From contig CM037587.1 of NCBI GenBank assembly GCA_021018995.1, positions 66,979,604-67,043,603 of the forward strand: 64,000 nucleotides of DNA, written 5' to 3'. A program made the position numbers and the translations under genes. Below are positions 23,872-34,600 of this stretch, in pieces. The notes beneath the pieces are model-generated. The model ran no database searches. It was not told the origin of the DNA and saw nothing but the letters and a program-made list of their open reading frames with translations. Positions within the stretch are counted from its first letter, which is position 1. Each line of letters starts with the position of its first letter. Source of the DNA: Chloranthus sessilifolius (lineage: Eukaryota > Streptophyta > Magnoliopsida > Chloranthales > Chloranthaceae).

Positions 23872-24642
23872 ATGGGGGCGTTAAAAAATGCGCATGTATC
23901 ACTCCAAGTTAGCCCAGATGAAGTCGGCCAGATAATTGGTCAAGTGATGGCCCCAAATGCCATTTCATTTTCTGACGCGGATTTACCTAAGGGAGGGGGT
24001 AGCCACTCAAAATCTTTGAATATAACTGTTGAATCTGGAAATATGATTATCCCTTTGGTGCTAATTGATAATGGGTCTACATTGAATATATGCCCATTGA
24101 GAACCGCTACCAAGATTGGGGTTGATCCGTGCATGTCAAGGCCCACCAGAACCAGCGCTAGAGGGTTTGACAATACCAGGAGAGAGATAATGAGAGAAGT
24201 TGATCTTGAGCTGTTGATAGGGCCAATGACCTTTTCCATCTTGTTTCAAGTCATGGATATCAAATACTCATTTAATCTATTGTTGGGGCGCCCGTGGCTA
24301 CATGAAGTCGGAGCCATACCTTCCACATTGTACCAGAAACTCAAATTTGCATCTGGGCATAAGATCATCACGATCATTGGAGAGGGGCACAGTGAAAAGG
24401 AAAAGGCTGCCAATAGAATTGAAAAACCTAATATGCTAGATATACCACACACCGCTGAGGACGTTGACCTCCACAGTTTCGAGTACGAGGTGTCGGCAAT
24501 ACTCTCAGAACCCATGGAGGACATCATGTCTAAAACGGGAGGCAGTATGGTAGTAGCAGTGGCGATGCTCCAAAAGTGGGGCTATCAGAAAGGAAGGGGT
24601 CTGAGACCCAAATTACAAGGCAGAAGAGCCATTTATGGCTAA
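23872..24642 (+). CDS. pol: Protease plus G-patch segment of C
   Basis: 256 codons are open. Residues 45-70 carry the retropepsin-type active site LVLIDNGSTLN: an Asp two residues before Gly-Ser, followed by the hydrophobic flap region. Tat elements usually have DNGSALN here. Residues about 125-150 give the conserved LLGRPWLHEVGAIPSTLYQK, the typical end of plant gypsy proteases. At residues about 228-250, MLQKWGYQKGRGLRPKLQG is a G-patch, an RNA-binding glycine motif known after the protease in Tat elements. The frame is that of RT downstream, so it was part of a single gag-pol. It ends in TAA-like stops before the linker at 24643. Confidence 0.9.
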   Translation: MGALKNAHVSLQVSPDEVGQIIGQVMAPNAISFSDADLPKGGGSHSKSLNITVESGNMIIPLVLIDNGSTLNICPLRTATKIGVDPCMSRPTRTSARGFDNTRREIMREVDLELLIGPMTFSILFQVMDIKYSFNLLLGRPWLHEVGAIPSTLYQKLKFASGHKIITIIGEGHSEKEKAANRIEKPNMLDIPHTAEDVDLHSFEYEVSAILSEPMEDIMSKTGGSMVVAVAMLQKWGYQKGRGLRPKLQGRRAIYG

Positions 24643-25299
24643 GGGACAAAAAGTAAGATTCGGGCTAGGATATACGCCCACAGAGCAAGAGGTCTGAGAG
24701 GCCAAAGAAAAAGCCAAGGTCGCCGCGGCAGCAAGAGCTCGAGGAATCAACATAGAAGAGAAACCTCGGCCTAGGCCACACATCAGGGATTCCTTTGTCA
24801 GCGTAGGGGTCATAAAGATGGATCGAAATGGGGCAACCCATTTGACCCCACATAAACCCATAGCCCCAGTCCATCCCACCAATCCCCATACCTCCCTTCC
24901 CAGCTTGGAGATAGATTTGGCCGCATTGTCCCTTTTCGAGGAACAACGATCGGTACCTAAACAAACTCCCCCTATGGTGAATCACCACAAAGCCGTGTTA
25001 ACATTTGAGGATCTCATCTCAAACGAAATGGGGAATAACATGATGGAAGCTGACCCCAAGGAGCCATATCAGTCAGCACCCTCCATCCCAACAGGTAAAG
25101 AAGCGGCCCCTCAGGTATGTAACTGGGCATCTTTGCCCCAAACTCTGGAAGCAGGAAGTGGCCTAAAGTTTGGCACCTGTTTCCCAAAAAAAAAAAACCT
25201 ATAAAAAGTGAGAGAAGCTCTTGGCAGGCAATACCTTGTATATACATAAACCCGCCTTGCCAATGGTCTGTCTCCGAAGAAAAGAAAAATCTCAAAAAC
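24643..25299 (+). pseudogene. Protease-RT linker of C
   Basis: Contains frame shifts. One open piece (24818-25204) reads FVSVGVIKMD-like sequence, then a Pro/Leu-rich linker (HKPIAPVHPTNPH). It continues with degenerate sequence, including A-rich AACATGGAAAA repeats at 25290-25345. It corresponds to the spacer between G-patch and RT in Tat elements. Nothing else is recognised. Confidence 0.5.
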
Positions 25300-27100
25300 A
25301 TGGAAAACAAAAATCTCAAAAACATGGAAAAAACACAAAATCCTAAAAACATTGAAAAAATCCAAAGTTTAAAAATATTGTCATTTAAAATTCTAAAAAA
25401 TGTCCCACAAAAGGATGCCTTAATCAAAATACCCGTCCCACGTGAAATCGACCCCTTCCCTGTAGAAATACAAGAAGAGGTAGGTATCATGAGTCTGGAC
25501 GAGGATGTCCCCTTCGAGGAGCTCCCCGATGAGTTCCTTGACCGATTTGCTGACTTTGAGCATGGTCCTACCCCCATTGTTGAAGAGACCGAAGACATCA
25601 ATCTAGGAACTGAGGAGGTTCCCAGGATAACCAAAATCAGAACGTCACTATCTCCTGAGGAAAGAAAAAGCATGATCAACTTCCTTCGGTCATACCAAGA
25701 TGTTTTTGCCTAATTGTACGAGGACATGCCTGGTCTGGATAGTGATTTGGTTGAGCATGAGTTGGCCCTCTACCCTGATATGAAGCCAGTCAAGCAGAAG
25801 CTGAGACGTCTTCGACCCGAATGGATGCTGAAAGTCAAAGATGAGGTCATCAAGCAGTATGGCACGGGGTTTCTCATGGTATCCAAATACCCGCAGTGGC
25901 TAGCCAATATCGTGCCCATACCAAAGAAGGATGGAAAGGTCCGCATGTGTATCGATTTCTATAATTTGAACAGAGCAACCCCAAAGGACGATTTCCCACT
26001 GCCACACATCGACATCTTGGTTGATAACACAGCTAAGCACGGGATGCTTTCTTTTATGGATGGATTCTCAAGATATAATCAGTTCAAAATGGCAGAGGTT
26101 GATCACGAGAAGACAACGTTCATTACCCCCTAGGGAACCATTTGCTATCGAGTCATGCCATTCGGGCTAAAGAATGCCGGTGCAACGTACCAGAGAGCTA
26201 TGACTACACTATTTCATGACATGATGCACTGAGAGATTGAAGTGTATGTCGATGACATGATAGCCAAGTCACCAGAGCGAAGCGACCATCTGGTAAACCT
26301 TCAAAAACTATTTGAAAGGCTAAGAAAGTATCGACTACGTTTGAATCCACAGAAGTGCGCGTTCGGTGCTATGTCAGGGAAACTGCTAGGATTCATCGTC
26401 AGCAGGAGGGGGATCGAGGTCGACCTAATCAAAGTTAAGGCCATCACTGAAATGCCACCATCGTCTACTGAGAAAGAGGTTAGAGGGTTTCTGAGCAGAA
26501 TACAATATATTAGTCAGTTTATTGCATAGCTAACTCCAATCTGCATGTCGATCTTCAAGTTACTAAGGAGGAATTCGCCCGTTGAATGGAATGGCGATTG
26601 TCAGGTAGTGTTCAAAAGAATCAAAAGCTACCTCCGTAATCCACCTATTTTGGTACCACCTGAGCCAGGGAGACCACTCTTGATGTATCTCTCTACGACG
26701 GAAGTTTCGATGGGATGTGTCTTGGGGCAGCACGATGAAACAGGGAGAAGAGAGCAGGCCATTTACTATCTGAGCAAGAAGTTTACTGATTATGAGACAT
26801 GATACTCTCATTTGGAGAAAGCATGCCTAGCTCTTGTATGGGCTACTCAAAGGCTCCGCCATTACTTACTATCTCAGGCCGTCCTGGTTTTAGCTCAAAT
26901 GGACCCATTAAAATACCTATTTGAAAAGCTAGCTCTCACTGGACGAACCGCACGCTGGCAACTTTTATTATCTGAATTTGACATCACGTACGTTACTCAG
27001 AAATCGATCAAGGCACAGGCGCTTGCTGATCATCTTGCTGATAATCCTTTACCTGGCTATGAACCGTTGAGGATCGAGTTCTGAGATGAAGATATCTAGT
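25300..27100 (+). pseudogene. pol: Reverse transcriptase and RNase H of C
   Basis: One reading frame runs from 25300 to 27100 and is broken only by nonsense codons (25711, 26131, about 26230, 26527, 26800 and 27082). RT landmarks in order: KPVKQKLRRLRPEW, NIVPIPKKDGKVRMCIDF, the first catalytic Asp in FMDGFSRYNQ, MPFGLKNAGATYQRAM, and the catalytic pair in YVDDM near 26249. The Gypsy-type RNase H follows (PLLMYLSTTEVSMGCVL, then YLSKKFTDYET and WQLLLSEFDI). Each nonsense codon sits where related elements have Trp, Arg or Gln (TPWGT, HREIE, ETRYS, AQLTP), so most are single transitions. The domain is complete in length but inactive. Confidence 0.9.
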
Positions 27101-27102
27101 TC

Positions 27103-27963
27103 ATGACGGAGGACGATATAGAAGAAGCAGAAGAATCATGGGTAATGCACTTTGATGGGGCAGCAAATGTCGAGGGCCAAGGAGTTGGCGTCATCCTGAT
27201 TTCACCAAAGGGATCCCATGTACCGGTCTCTATTAAGCTCAACTTCCTTTGCACTAACAACATGGCTGAGTACGAAGCTTGTGCCGCTGGTCTACAGGCA
27301 GCTCTCGATCTGAATGTAACTCACCTTCGAGTATTTGACAATTCACAGTTAATCATATGCCATACGAATGGTGACTGGAAGACGAAAGACGAGAAACCGA
27401 TCCCCTATCATGAACACCTTGAGGATCTGATAGCTTGCTTCCAAGATGTGACGTTCTCATACGTCCCTCGGATAAGGAACCGCTTTACCGACGCATTAGC
27501 AACTTTGGCATCAATGATTGAAATCTCCTATGGTGTTGAGATGAAGCCAATCATGATCGAGCAGAGGAATGAGCCGACCTTTTGCCTCCAGATTGAGGAA
27601 CCTACAAAGCCTGATGATGAGCCACCTTGGTTCTCAGATATCAAAATTTTTCTCGAGACCCTAACTTTCCTAGAGGGTACATCCAAGACAGACCGACCAA
27701 CCATTCAACGTTTAGTGGCAGGTTACGTCATTTGCGGGGAATGCCTCTACAAGCGATCATACAATAACATCTTACTCAGGTGCCTCACTGAAAGTGAAGC
27801 GGTCAATATTATGAAAGAAATCCATGAGGGTGTATGCGGAGCCCACGTCAGCGGTCACATGTTCGCTAAGAAAATCCTACGGCAGGCTTTTGGACCACCA
27901 TGGAATCGGATTGCTGCAAACATGTTCAAAAATGCTACAAGTGTCAAGAACACTCAAGTCTGA
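27103..27963 (+). pseudogene. pol: Archaeal-type RNase H and integrase N-terminus of C
   Basis: Residues 10-150 are the second RNase H of Tat elements. WVMHFDGAA gives the first acidic residue and NNMAEYEA the Glu. The usual GDSQL is here DNSQL, which lacks the expected Asp, and RNRFTDALA gives the last Asp. After a linker comes the zinc-binding start of integrase (EIHEGVCGAHVSGH). A single missing base near 27888-27892 moves the frame: before it the protein reads ILRQA, and the continuing sequence MESDCCKHVQKCYKCQEH lies in the next frame. The RNase H probably lost activity through the Asp-to-Asn change. Confidence 0.9.
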
Positions 27964-28523
27964 TACACGCTCCTGCCATTGATCTTCACTGCATGACCAA
28001 TCCTTGGCCATTTGCTACCTGGGGCCTTGACGTTGTCGGAATGATTAATCCAAAAGCATCAAACGGACATCGATTTATCCTCGTCGCCATTGAATACTTC
28101 ACCAAGTGGGTAGAAGTGGCGTCATATGCCAACATCACGGCCAGTCACGTTGAGAAGTTTCTCAAGAATAATATTGTGTGCCGATTTGGAGTACCCAAAG
28201 ATATCATCACGGATAACGATACAAACTTTACGAATAAGCGCATCCGAGACTTCTGCGAGCAATACAGGATCAAGCACCATCGCTCATCCCCTTATTGGCC
28301 TCAAACTAATGGAGCCGTGGAAGCCATAAACAAGACGGTCGTCCGCATCCTTGAAAAAATGGTCATCACTTATCGAGACTGGAGCGAAATGCTACCATTT
28401 GCTTTATGGGCCTATCGAACGTCGATCCGTACTGCTACAGGGGCAACACCATTCTCCTTGGTCACTCCCCCTGCCCCCCTTTATTTTGGGGGGCCGCTCA
28501 TGCTAATTCAAATCAAGTCCTGA
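27893..28523 (+). pseudogene. pol: Integrase core of C, 3' truncated
   Basis: It continues the zinc finger (CYKCQEH) and then the DDE core: Asp in WGLDVVGMI, FTKWVEVASY, Asp in IITDNDTNFTN, and Glu in NGAVEAINK, followed by WSEMLPFALWAYRTS and ATGATPFSLV. After that the family sequence would run on for about 150-250 residues. Here it turns at about 28465 into unrelated C/G-rich sequence and stops at 28523. The C-terminal domain is therefore missing, probably by internal deletion. Confidence 0.9.
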
Positions 28524-28920
28524 CCAGAATTGCCTTTGTGAAACCCGCACCATCAAACGTATGACCCAAGGCAATGAGAGAGGTTTAACTCAATCTAAAG
28601 GGATCAATATTCCGGCCTTAGCAACATCCAGAAACCCTTCCAGGGCCGACTCCAAAAAGGGGGGTCGACCATGCTCAAAGGTGGACCCAGGGTTTCCCAA
28701 AGTATCACCCAATGATTAAGGCACAAAAAGAAAAGAAAAGAAGAAAGAGGATATAATACATAAACCAAAAAAATAGATCTGTATATATGTATATAACTGC
28801 CTTTTGTATCACTTGCACCACATCTCAAAAAAGGTCGGTGTGATGACTAGCGTGTTTTCCTTTTTTACAAGTATAGAAAAAAAAAAAACAACAAAAAAAA
28901 TAAAAATAAAAATAAATAAA

Positions 28921-28951
<31 letters not shown>

Positions 28952-29116
28952 ACCAAAAATGTGTGTATCTGTAAAGGGGTTTTCTATGCCCCTTTTTCTG
29001 TGTATATGATCTGTGCAAAAAGTTTTGTGTGCAGGAAGGAGTCAACGGCCCAACTCGCGCTTCAAAGTGCTAATCTCAGCATAAAGATCATCCTCTCGGA
29101 CATTCCTCTGAGTCAG
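28524..29116 (+). other. Post-pol spacer of C
   Basis: No recognisable coding sequence. Faint remains of the end of pol may lie at 28615-28710. A-rich runs occupy 28870-28920 and a (TA)n/(TATATG) microsatellite 28916-28950. The antisense ORF starts its stop codon at 29117. Confidence 0.5.
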
Positions 29117-30540
29117 CTAATGACCGTGCAGGCTCTTAAACCTCTTCCGAGAAGAGTCGACGGCTCCAAAAGCAACGCTCAATGATTCCTTCAAACGGAG
29201 AACCTCGCTCTCTGCTGCGTCTGCTCTAACCCTCTCGCATGCCAAGAGTTCTTGCAGGACCCTCTTCTCATCCACCAATAGCTCGATACGAGTCCGAAGT
29301 GCCGACTCTTTCTTGAGCCAGGGGCCTTCAGTCTCAATGCTCTCTGACACATCCGGGCCATCAGCGGCAGGCCGCTCAGTCAACAACCAGGCCTCGTACT
29401 CAGGAGAGGTTCTAACTGAGTCTCCCTGCTTAAAATCACACATCAATGTCGACTGATGCATCTCCCAAAGAGCAGCAATCTGGTCTATGTCTCCAGAGGA
29501 TCCCCTAGAAAAGATCAAATCACATAAAGGGGGTCTGGCCTCACAAGGCACCTGCTGAGGGCAGCTGAACTGACGCAACACCCGAAATGGGAAGTAGAAG
29601 GTGTGGCTAATCAGTCCTAGGAGGGTGATGCCCTCATGGTCTCTAGAACGAACCACTGGGAAGGTTCGGTCCAACCAAGGAAGCCTCCATGTCAGCTCAG
29701 CAACGATCAACCAAAGTTTCAAAGCCGACCTATCACCCTGGGGGAGTAAGTGGCATCTACCTAAAAAACATTGGGCCACCTCACCTCGAGCAATATAGAA
29801 GTGAGGTACGGGCCCCAAAATGGCAAAATGCTCACCCAGCCAAACCTGGAGTAACAAGGGGCATCCCCGAAGGCCCTCCACTTTGCCCAAGGCAAAAGAA
29901 TCAAGGCATCGGTATAGCTCGACAAGCACCAAATGCATCATGGACCGGCCCGCCTCCAATTCCATCAAAATATCGCAAACTACCAATGAGAAGCTCTCTC
30001 CCCCGGTGTAGAAGAGGATTTCAGAGATGAGACCAAGTGCTAGAGCTTTCACATTAAAGACACTCCTAACCAGCAATCTTCGGAGGCTTTCATCACCGAA
30101 AAGTTCTTTGAGGAATTTCAACGAACACCTTGTGGGCCTCCCGACGAGGCTCTTCTCATACTCGGATTTCTTCAAACCAAGAGTAAGGTGAACGGATCTG
30201 GAATACCCCGGCCTAGGCATAACTCTTACAAGGTCCCTATGAAGCTTCAGGCCAGACAGATTAGATAGCTCCTCAAGGGCTGGGGTCAGCTCCCGCTTCC
30301 CAAAGCGGAATACATGGAGGTTCACATCCCAGCACGAAGCGGCGGCATGAAGGAGCTCCCACCGAAGAGGAATCTCTAAAAGGAAGGAAGGCCAGATAGC
30401 CCAAGACACCCCAAGTCGGTGAGCTCACTCTCATTCAGACTCCCAAACCAAGCCGCCAGGAACTTGGGCCCCAGGCCCAACAAAGAGGATACATTGGCTC
30501 CGGACCCTCCACGTAAGGGAGGGTTAGGAGGCGGATCCAT
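29117..30540 (-). pseudogene. Antisense ORF 1 of C, DUF7745-like
   Basis: 430 codons are open on the strand opposite to gag-pol (30409 to 29117). From 30540, ATGGATCCGCC opens a matching N-terminus (MDPPPNPPLRGGSGANVSS...) in another frame. The true start was thus probably 30540, with a 1-nt indel near 30370-30410. The core has LRWELLHAAASCWDVNLHVF and GKRELTPALEEL, a pattern I associate with the DUF7745/plant-mobile-like proteins found widely in plant Tat elements. The last 90 residues are rich in Glu, Leu, Arg and Ala and look coiled-coil. Antisense ORFs between pol and the 3' LTR are described for Tat elements; their role is unknown. The frame is much better preserved than gag. Confidence 0.75.
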
Positions 30541-30708
30541 GAACGTACAAGGATCTTTTTGGGAGGATAAGAATCAATGTAGGAAGATGGACCTACCTTG
30601 GAGAAACAAGAGCTAAAGATGCTAGTCAAAGGAGCCAAGTCAAACAAAAAAGAAATAATTTCTGGGTCAATTCGGGCATATAAGGCCCCATTGCCCGCAG
30701 GCCAAACC
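30541..30708 (-). promoter_or_regulatory. Putative leader of antisense ORF 1
   Basis: On the minus strand the palindrome cluster is followed by GGGGCCTTATATGCCCGAA (TTATAT at about 30677-30682), a plausible TATA-like site. A splice-donor-like CCAAG/GTAGG lies near 30596, before the ATG at 30540. The same GGGGCCTTAT context recurs at the other antisense ORF (49133-49142). This is inference from pattern only. Confidence 0.35.
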
Positions 30709-30866
30709 TGGCGCAACTAATAGTTGCGCCAGCACATTGCTGTCCCCATTTTGGCCTGGCACAACTGATAGTTGCGCCAGTGCATTACCCCCCCATTTTA
30801 GCCTGGCGCAACTATTAGTTGCGCCAGTGAAATTTCCTTGGCACTTTAGCCTGGCGCAACTATTCT
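30709..30866. repeat. Palindrome cluster upstream of antisense ORF 1
   Basis: Three full words near 30709, 30753 and 30799, and a fourth (30850) that has lost its right arm after CTGGCGCAACTATT. They are the same word as in the LTR, placed 170-330 bp 5' of the antisense start codon. Confidence 0.9.
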
Positions 30867-31143
30867 AAAATCCCCCATCCAGCCATCTAAAGACTGAATT
30901 GAAGAGGGGACTTCTGCCCTTTTTGTTGATTTTATATATGTCGGCACTTCCGACCATCAATGGCTTGTGAATTATTTTGTTATGTGCAGGATTGTTCCTA
31001 CATTGAGGCATGCAACCCCAAAAGACCGCTTTTTTTTCAAAAAAGGGGGCAATGGGCAGACACATCCTGCGAAGAAACAAATATAGAAGGCAAGGAAACC
31101 ATGGCATAAACTCAAAAGGAAGGCGTTAAAACATTGAATATTT

Positions 31144-32475
31144 TCAAAAGAAACATGACCAAAAAAAATATATCATCCATCCCACAATGCTGAATCCAAA
31201 ATACTGAGTTTTAAAAAGCAAAAAAACTAATAGCCTATTCCTTGCTCGCTCCCTTGGCCCGGGCACGCTGCGATAGGTCCTCATGTCCCCCACTCTAGAC
31301 CATGCCTGCGAAATCCTACTAAGCAGGGAACGTGACTCCTTAGCCCGGGCATGCTGCAAGGCACAGTCAAGGACAAGATCAGTCAAGGGGCCAATGATAA
31401 TGAAAAAAGAGAGGAGTTGGGCAGCCAGGTACTCATCGTCTCCACCTCCCGAAGCTCTGCCAGACGACGATGGTACTCCGCATATTACATAGCCGAGTTG
31501 AAGTCCTACGATACAATATTCAATTGTTAGAACACCCCTGAAAGCATGTACCAAAGGAAACCAAAATAAAGGAGAAGTGGCTCATCTGAAAACTCACCCC
31601 AGGGACCACCTCAGGAGGAGGAACGCAGGCCGCTTCGACAGAGAGCCGTGCCTGTCGGTCTACGTCGGCACAGAGGTCGGAGAGGAAGCCATCGTCAAGA
31701 CGCCAAAAGGTCCCATAGGCTACAGATGGACCCCCACCAGGGACACCCGCCTGAGAGGTACCCGACGGACCTGCACCAGATGACCCCTTGCCCGAGGGAC
31801 CCACACCAGAAGGACCAGCACCAGAGGGATCTACCCCTGACATGTTAGGAGCACTCGTCCACCTTCATCGTCTGAACCATCTCCCGGAGCAAACTGTGAA
31901 CCAGACAAGGACCTATTCAGATAAGACTCAGGTCGAGTAAAAGCGAAAGAGAAATTAATCCAAGTTGAGAAGAAGTTACCTGACCAAGTGGGCCCCCGAA
32001 CGTAAGAAAATTAGCATTAGGGACAAAACGCAGCAAGATGAACCGGTAGGGGAGGCACTCATACCAAGCATGATAATCCCCAGGCACATGGAGAGCGCGA
32101 ATGGGGAACCCATTGTTGAAAAAGGCCGTTGTCAACTCCTCAATACTGCCAGCAAGACTCTAAATGTTAGCCGGTGGGTCCACAGGTATGGCATAGTAGC
32201 CCTGGAACTGATGCACCACTCGCTCCCCCAAATAGTAGCATTTGGCCCACGCTCCATAAAAGAAGATGACGCGACAGTTGTTGAATAGGCGGGAGGCACC
32301 CATGGCTGCTCGGTCCCAGAAGGGGGATGTCAGGTACGGATGGGGAGGATCTGCTCGAAATCAAAAAGCAAGAGAGACCAAGTAAGCAACACCTCAATCA
32401 AAAGAAATGCCCAAGCTGAAAGTGAACAAAGGTTGAAAAGTTATCACCTACTCAGGCACCATCAAATCAAGCTGG
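31144..32475 (-). pseudogene. Antisense ORF 2 of C, plant mobile domain, C-terminal half
   Basis: On the minus strand from about 32340, one frame reads SPFWDRAAMGASRLF, YLGERVVHQFQGYYAIPV, one TAG (32160-32162), then DYHAWYECLPYRFILLRF and NFLTFGGPLGQ. These are conserved features of the plant mobile domain (PMD, the MAIN/MAIL-like family) carried by many plant transposons. A low-complexity SGAGPSG segment (31730-31843) and a helical tail (31283-31480, SFFIIIGPLTDLVLDCALQH) follow. The N-terminal half is at 46607-47735, on the far side of element A, so this single ORF was split by that insertion. It also has its own frameshifts. Confidence 0.75.
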
Positions 32476-32744
32476 GACCTTGATAAGTAGTGAAAAATAC
32501 CATTTTTCACCCCTAAACACGAGCCTTGAAAGACCCTTGAGAGGACTAAAAAAGTGCTTTAGTGTTCATATTGCAGCTAAACCAAAAAGACAGGTCCAAA
32601 TCCGAAAACCATCCTAAAATGATCAAAAAGCTGACAACGCATGTCAAGCTCAAAGAGGGAGTGAAGAAATAGCCTCAGCAGTGGCTAAAAAGGTCCTAAA
32701 AGAGCAAGAAAAGACCTGAAGAAGAAGAATGGAAGCTAAAGCTC

Positions 32745-32960
32745 AATTCACAAAGAAACTCTTCAATTCGCAAAGAACCTGAAACTTTGCGAAGAAGGAA
32801 TAAACCTCAAACAAGGTTTACGAAAGGTAGCAGAACTGTTCGAATAGAAGAATGACCTTTGCGAAAAGAAGAAAAGTTTAATTCGAACAGAACTGAAACC
32901 CCACGAAAAGAGCTTCAGGAGCCAAATTACTTTGCGAAAAGACCCTTAAACTCTGCGAAA
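32745..32960. repeat. Palindromic word cluster, TTTGCGAA/TTCGAA type
   Basis: About ten words such as ATTCGCAAAGAAC, CTTTGCGAAAAG, GTTCGAATAG and ATTCGAACAG, on alternating strands. Related words fill 39880-40190 in the same element. Confidence 0.8.
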
Positions 32961-33319
32961 TGGCATACTGGGGATTTACAGCCACTTTGAAGGGCATTTC
33001 AGTAAACTCTGCACGCGCCCCAATGTAATTAAAAGCCCAGAGACATTCCGGAAGATTCCAAGCACAAACCAAAGGCATATTCCGCCCCACGTGAAAACCC
33101 AAAGATGAAATCACTTGGCGGGAACTTCTAGAAGCTCAAACAGACTTTTGAATTCCCATAATAGAATTGATGCTTCTAACGCCTGATTGGCTGAACCAGA
33201 TCAGAGCATTTTCATTGGCCAGAACAGATCTGGATCCCCGTGCTCAACGGCCATTGGGCAATCCAGATCTGAGCACTTCTGATTGGTCAACTCAGCCTTG
33301 TGCAGGATAGAGGGAAAGC

Positions 33320-33327
33320 TATAAATT
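33320..33327 (+). promoter_or_regulatory. TATA box of element A
   Basis: TATAAATT about 360 bp downstream of the word cluster, kept at the equivalent place in the 3' LTR (45599-45606). Confidence 0.5.
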
Positions 33328-34328
33328 GAGAAGACATTTGCCCAATTGGGGCATCCAGATTTTAGAGTTTTCATCTCTGTTTCCCTCATTCCGGATAGCT
33401 TATCCGAACCCCTGTAATCCCTTCTTGTAGTTTACCTTTGAGAGCCATTGTGAGTGATTTGTACGCCCAAGTTCGGATTCAAGATCAGAATCGAGGGTTT
33501 CTAAGAAGCTCGATCGTAAGTCCGAGGGCTCTTAAGAAGCCGTGCTCAGTAATTGTAACGTTGGATTTTAAAAGGTTGTAATTTGTGTCTTCTCCATTGG
33601 AGTCATGTCGAGGGTCTAATGTTCACCTTAGTGCATTAGACTTCTTTAGATTCACTCATCCGCATCCAACTTCCCTTAATTCATCATCCTGCTAATTAGC
33701 TGGTAACCTAATTCAAGCAAAGATTTACGATGATGTTCATGTTCAACTAAAGAATAGGCTACAATGATGATCTGAACCATTTAAGTGGACAGATCACAGC
33801 CATAAGTCTAAACCTATTCCTTAATTCGGATTTATTTCTCTTACATCTGTGCTGGTAGCCAGATGAAGATTGAATCTGCTCTGTGGAAATACAGACTCTC
33901 CATTAAAATTCAGAGGCTAAAGTACATGAAGCTATTATTTCTGCATTTGTCTTATTTTAAAACATCTCCCCAACTCGGATCTGGATCATGTAGTTAGTTC
34001 TTTTCTTTATTTGCTTATAGTTAAATGTGACACAATCCAACACTCTCTTTTATCTATTCTTTATTTTAGATAATTATAGAGCCAGATCTGGTAGCACAGA
34101 TCTGGAGGTTTATCTCTCATTTTAGACAAACTTCTCTGTGGACGATCTTGAAATACTTACTTTTAAAACTTGCTACAATTGGCCCTGATCTTGCAGGCCA
34201 GTGTTAGCCCCAATGTGCTGATATCCCTTTCATAAGTTAACATCCATATAACCTAGCATTCTTTAATTCTTTAATTTTTGATTCATAATGCACACAATTA
34301 TGGCACACTTTGGGCAACAATAAGTTTT

Positions 34329-34346
34329 TGGCGCCGCTGCCGGGGA
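34329..34346 (+). other. Primer-binding site of A (tRNA-Asp)
   Basis: TGGCGCCGCTGCCGGGGA, six bases after the LTR end, is complementary to the 3' end of plant tRNA-Asp apart from one base. This is the standard Athila primer site. Confidence 0.93.
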
Positions 34347-34600
34347 AGTTTGTTCTAAAATAGATAGACCTATGTTTATTTTCATTTATTTATCAGTCAT
34401 TTATTAATTTTGTTGTTATTTTTATGCAGCGTACAGCTGTGTAAAAGGAAAGGAAAGTTCTTAAATAGACAGGTTTGCTGTACCAAACTCTCTCTGAGTT
34501 GTATGTTTTGGCGGTGAGAACCTCAATCTCGAGATTCTCCGTTAAATTCGGTTGAAAAAGACTCCTAAGAAACTGACATACATCACAGACATCTGCTGAA

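Larger units (their letters stand above)
32481..34322 (+). repeat. 5' LTR of element A
   Basis: 1842 bp, starting TGATAAGTAG and ending CAACAATA, an unusual TA end present in both LTRs. U3 holds TTCGAA/TTTGCGAA words (32745-32960) and a TATAAATT box (33320-33327). There are no genes; short open frames inside are chance. Confidence 0.95.

Noticed and set aside
28916..28950. TATA promoter for the antisense ORF
   Set aside because: It is a (TA)n microsatellite at the wrong (3') end of the antisense ORF.
29117..30540. Independent host gene on the minus strand
   Set aside because: It lies within the boundaries of C at the known site of Tat antisense ORFs and shares C's palindrome cluster.
34329..34346. 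tRNA gene fragment
   Set aside because: The 18-bp match to tRNA-Asp is the primer-binding site of the retroelement. No cloverleaf follows.
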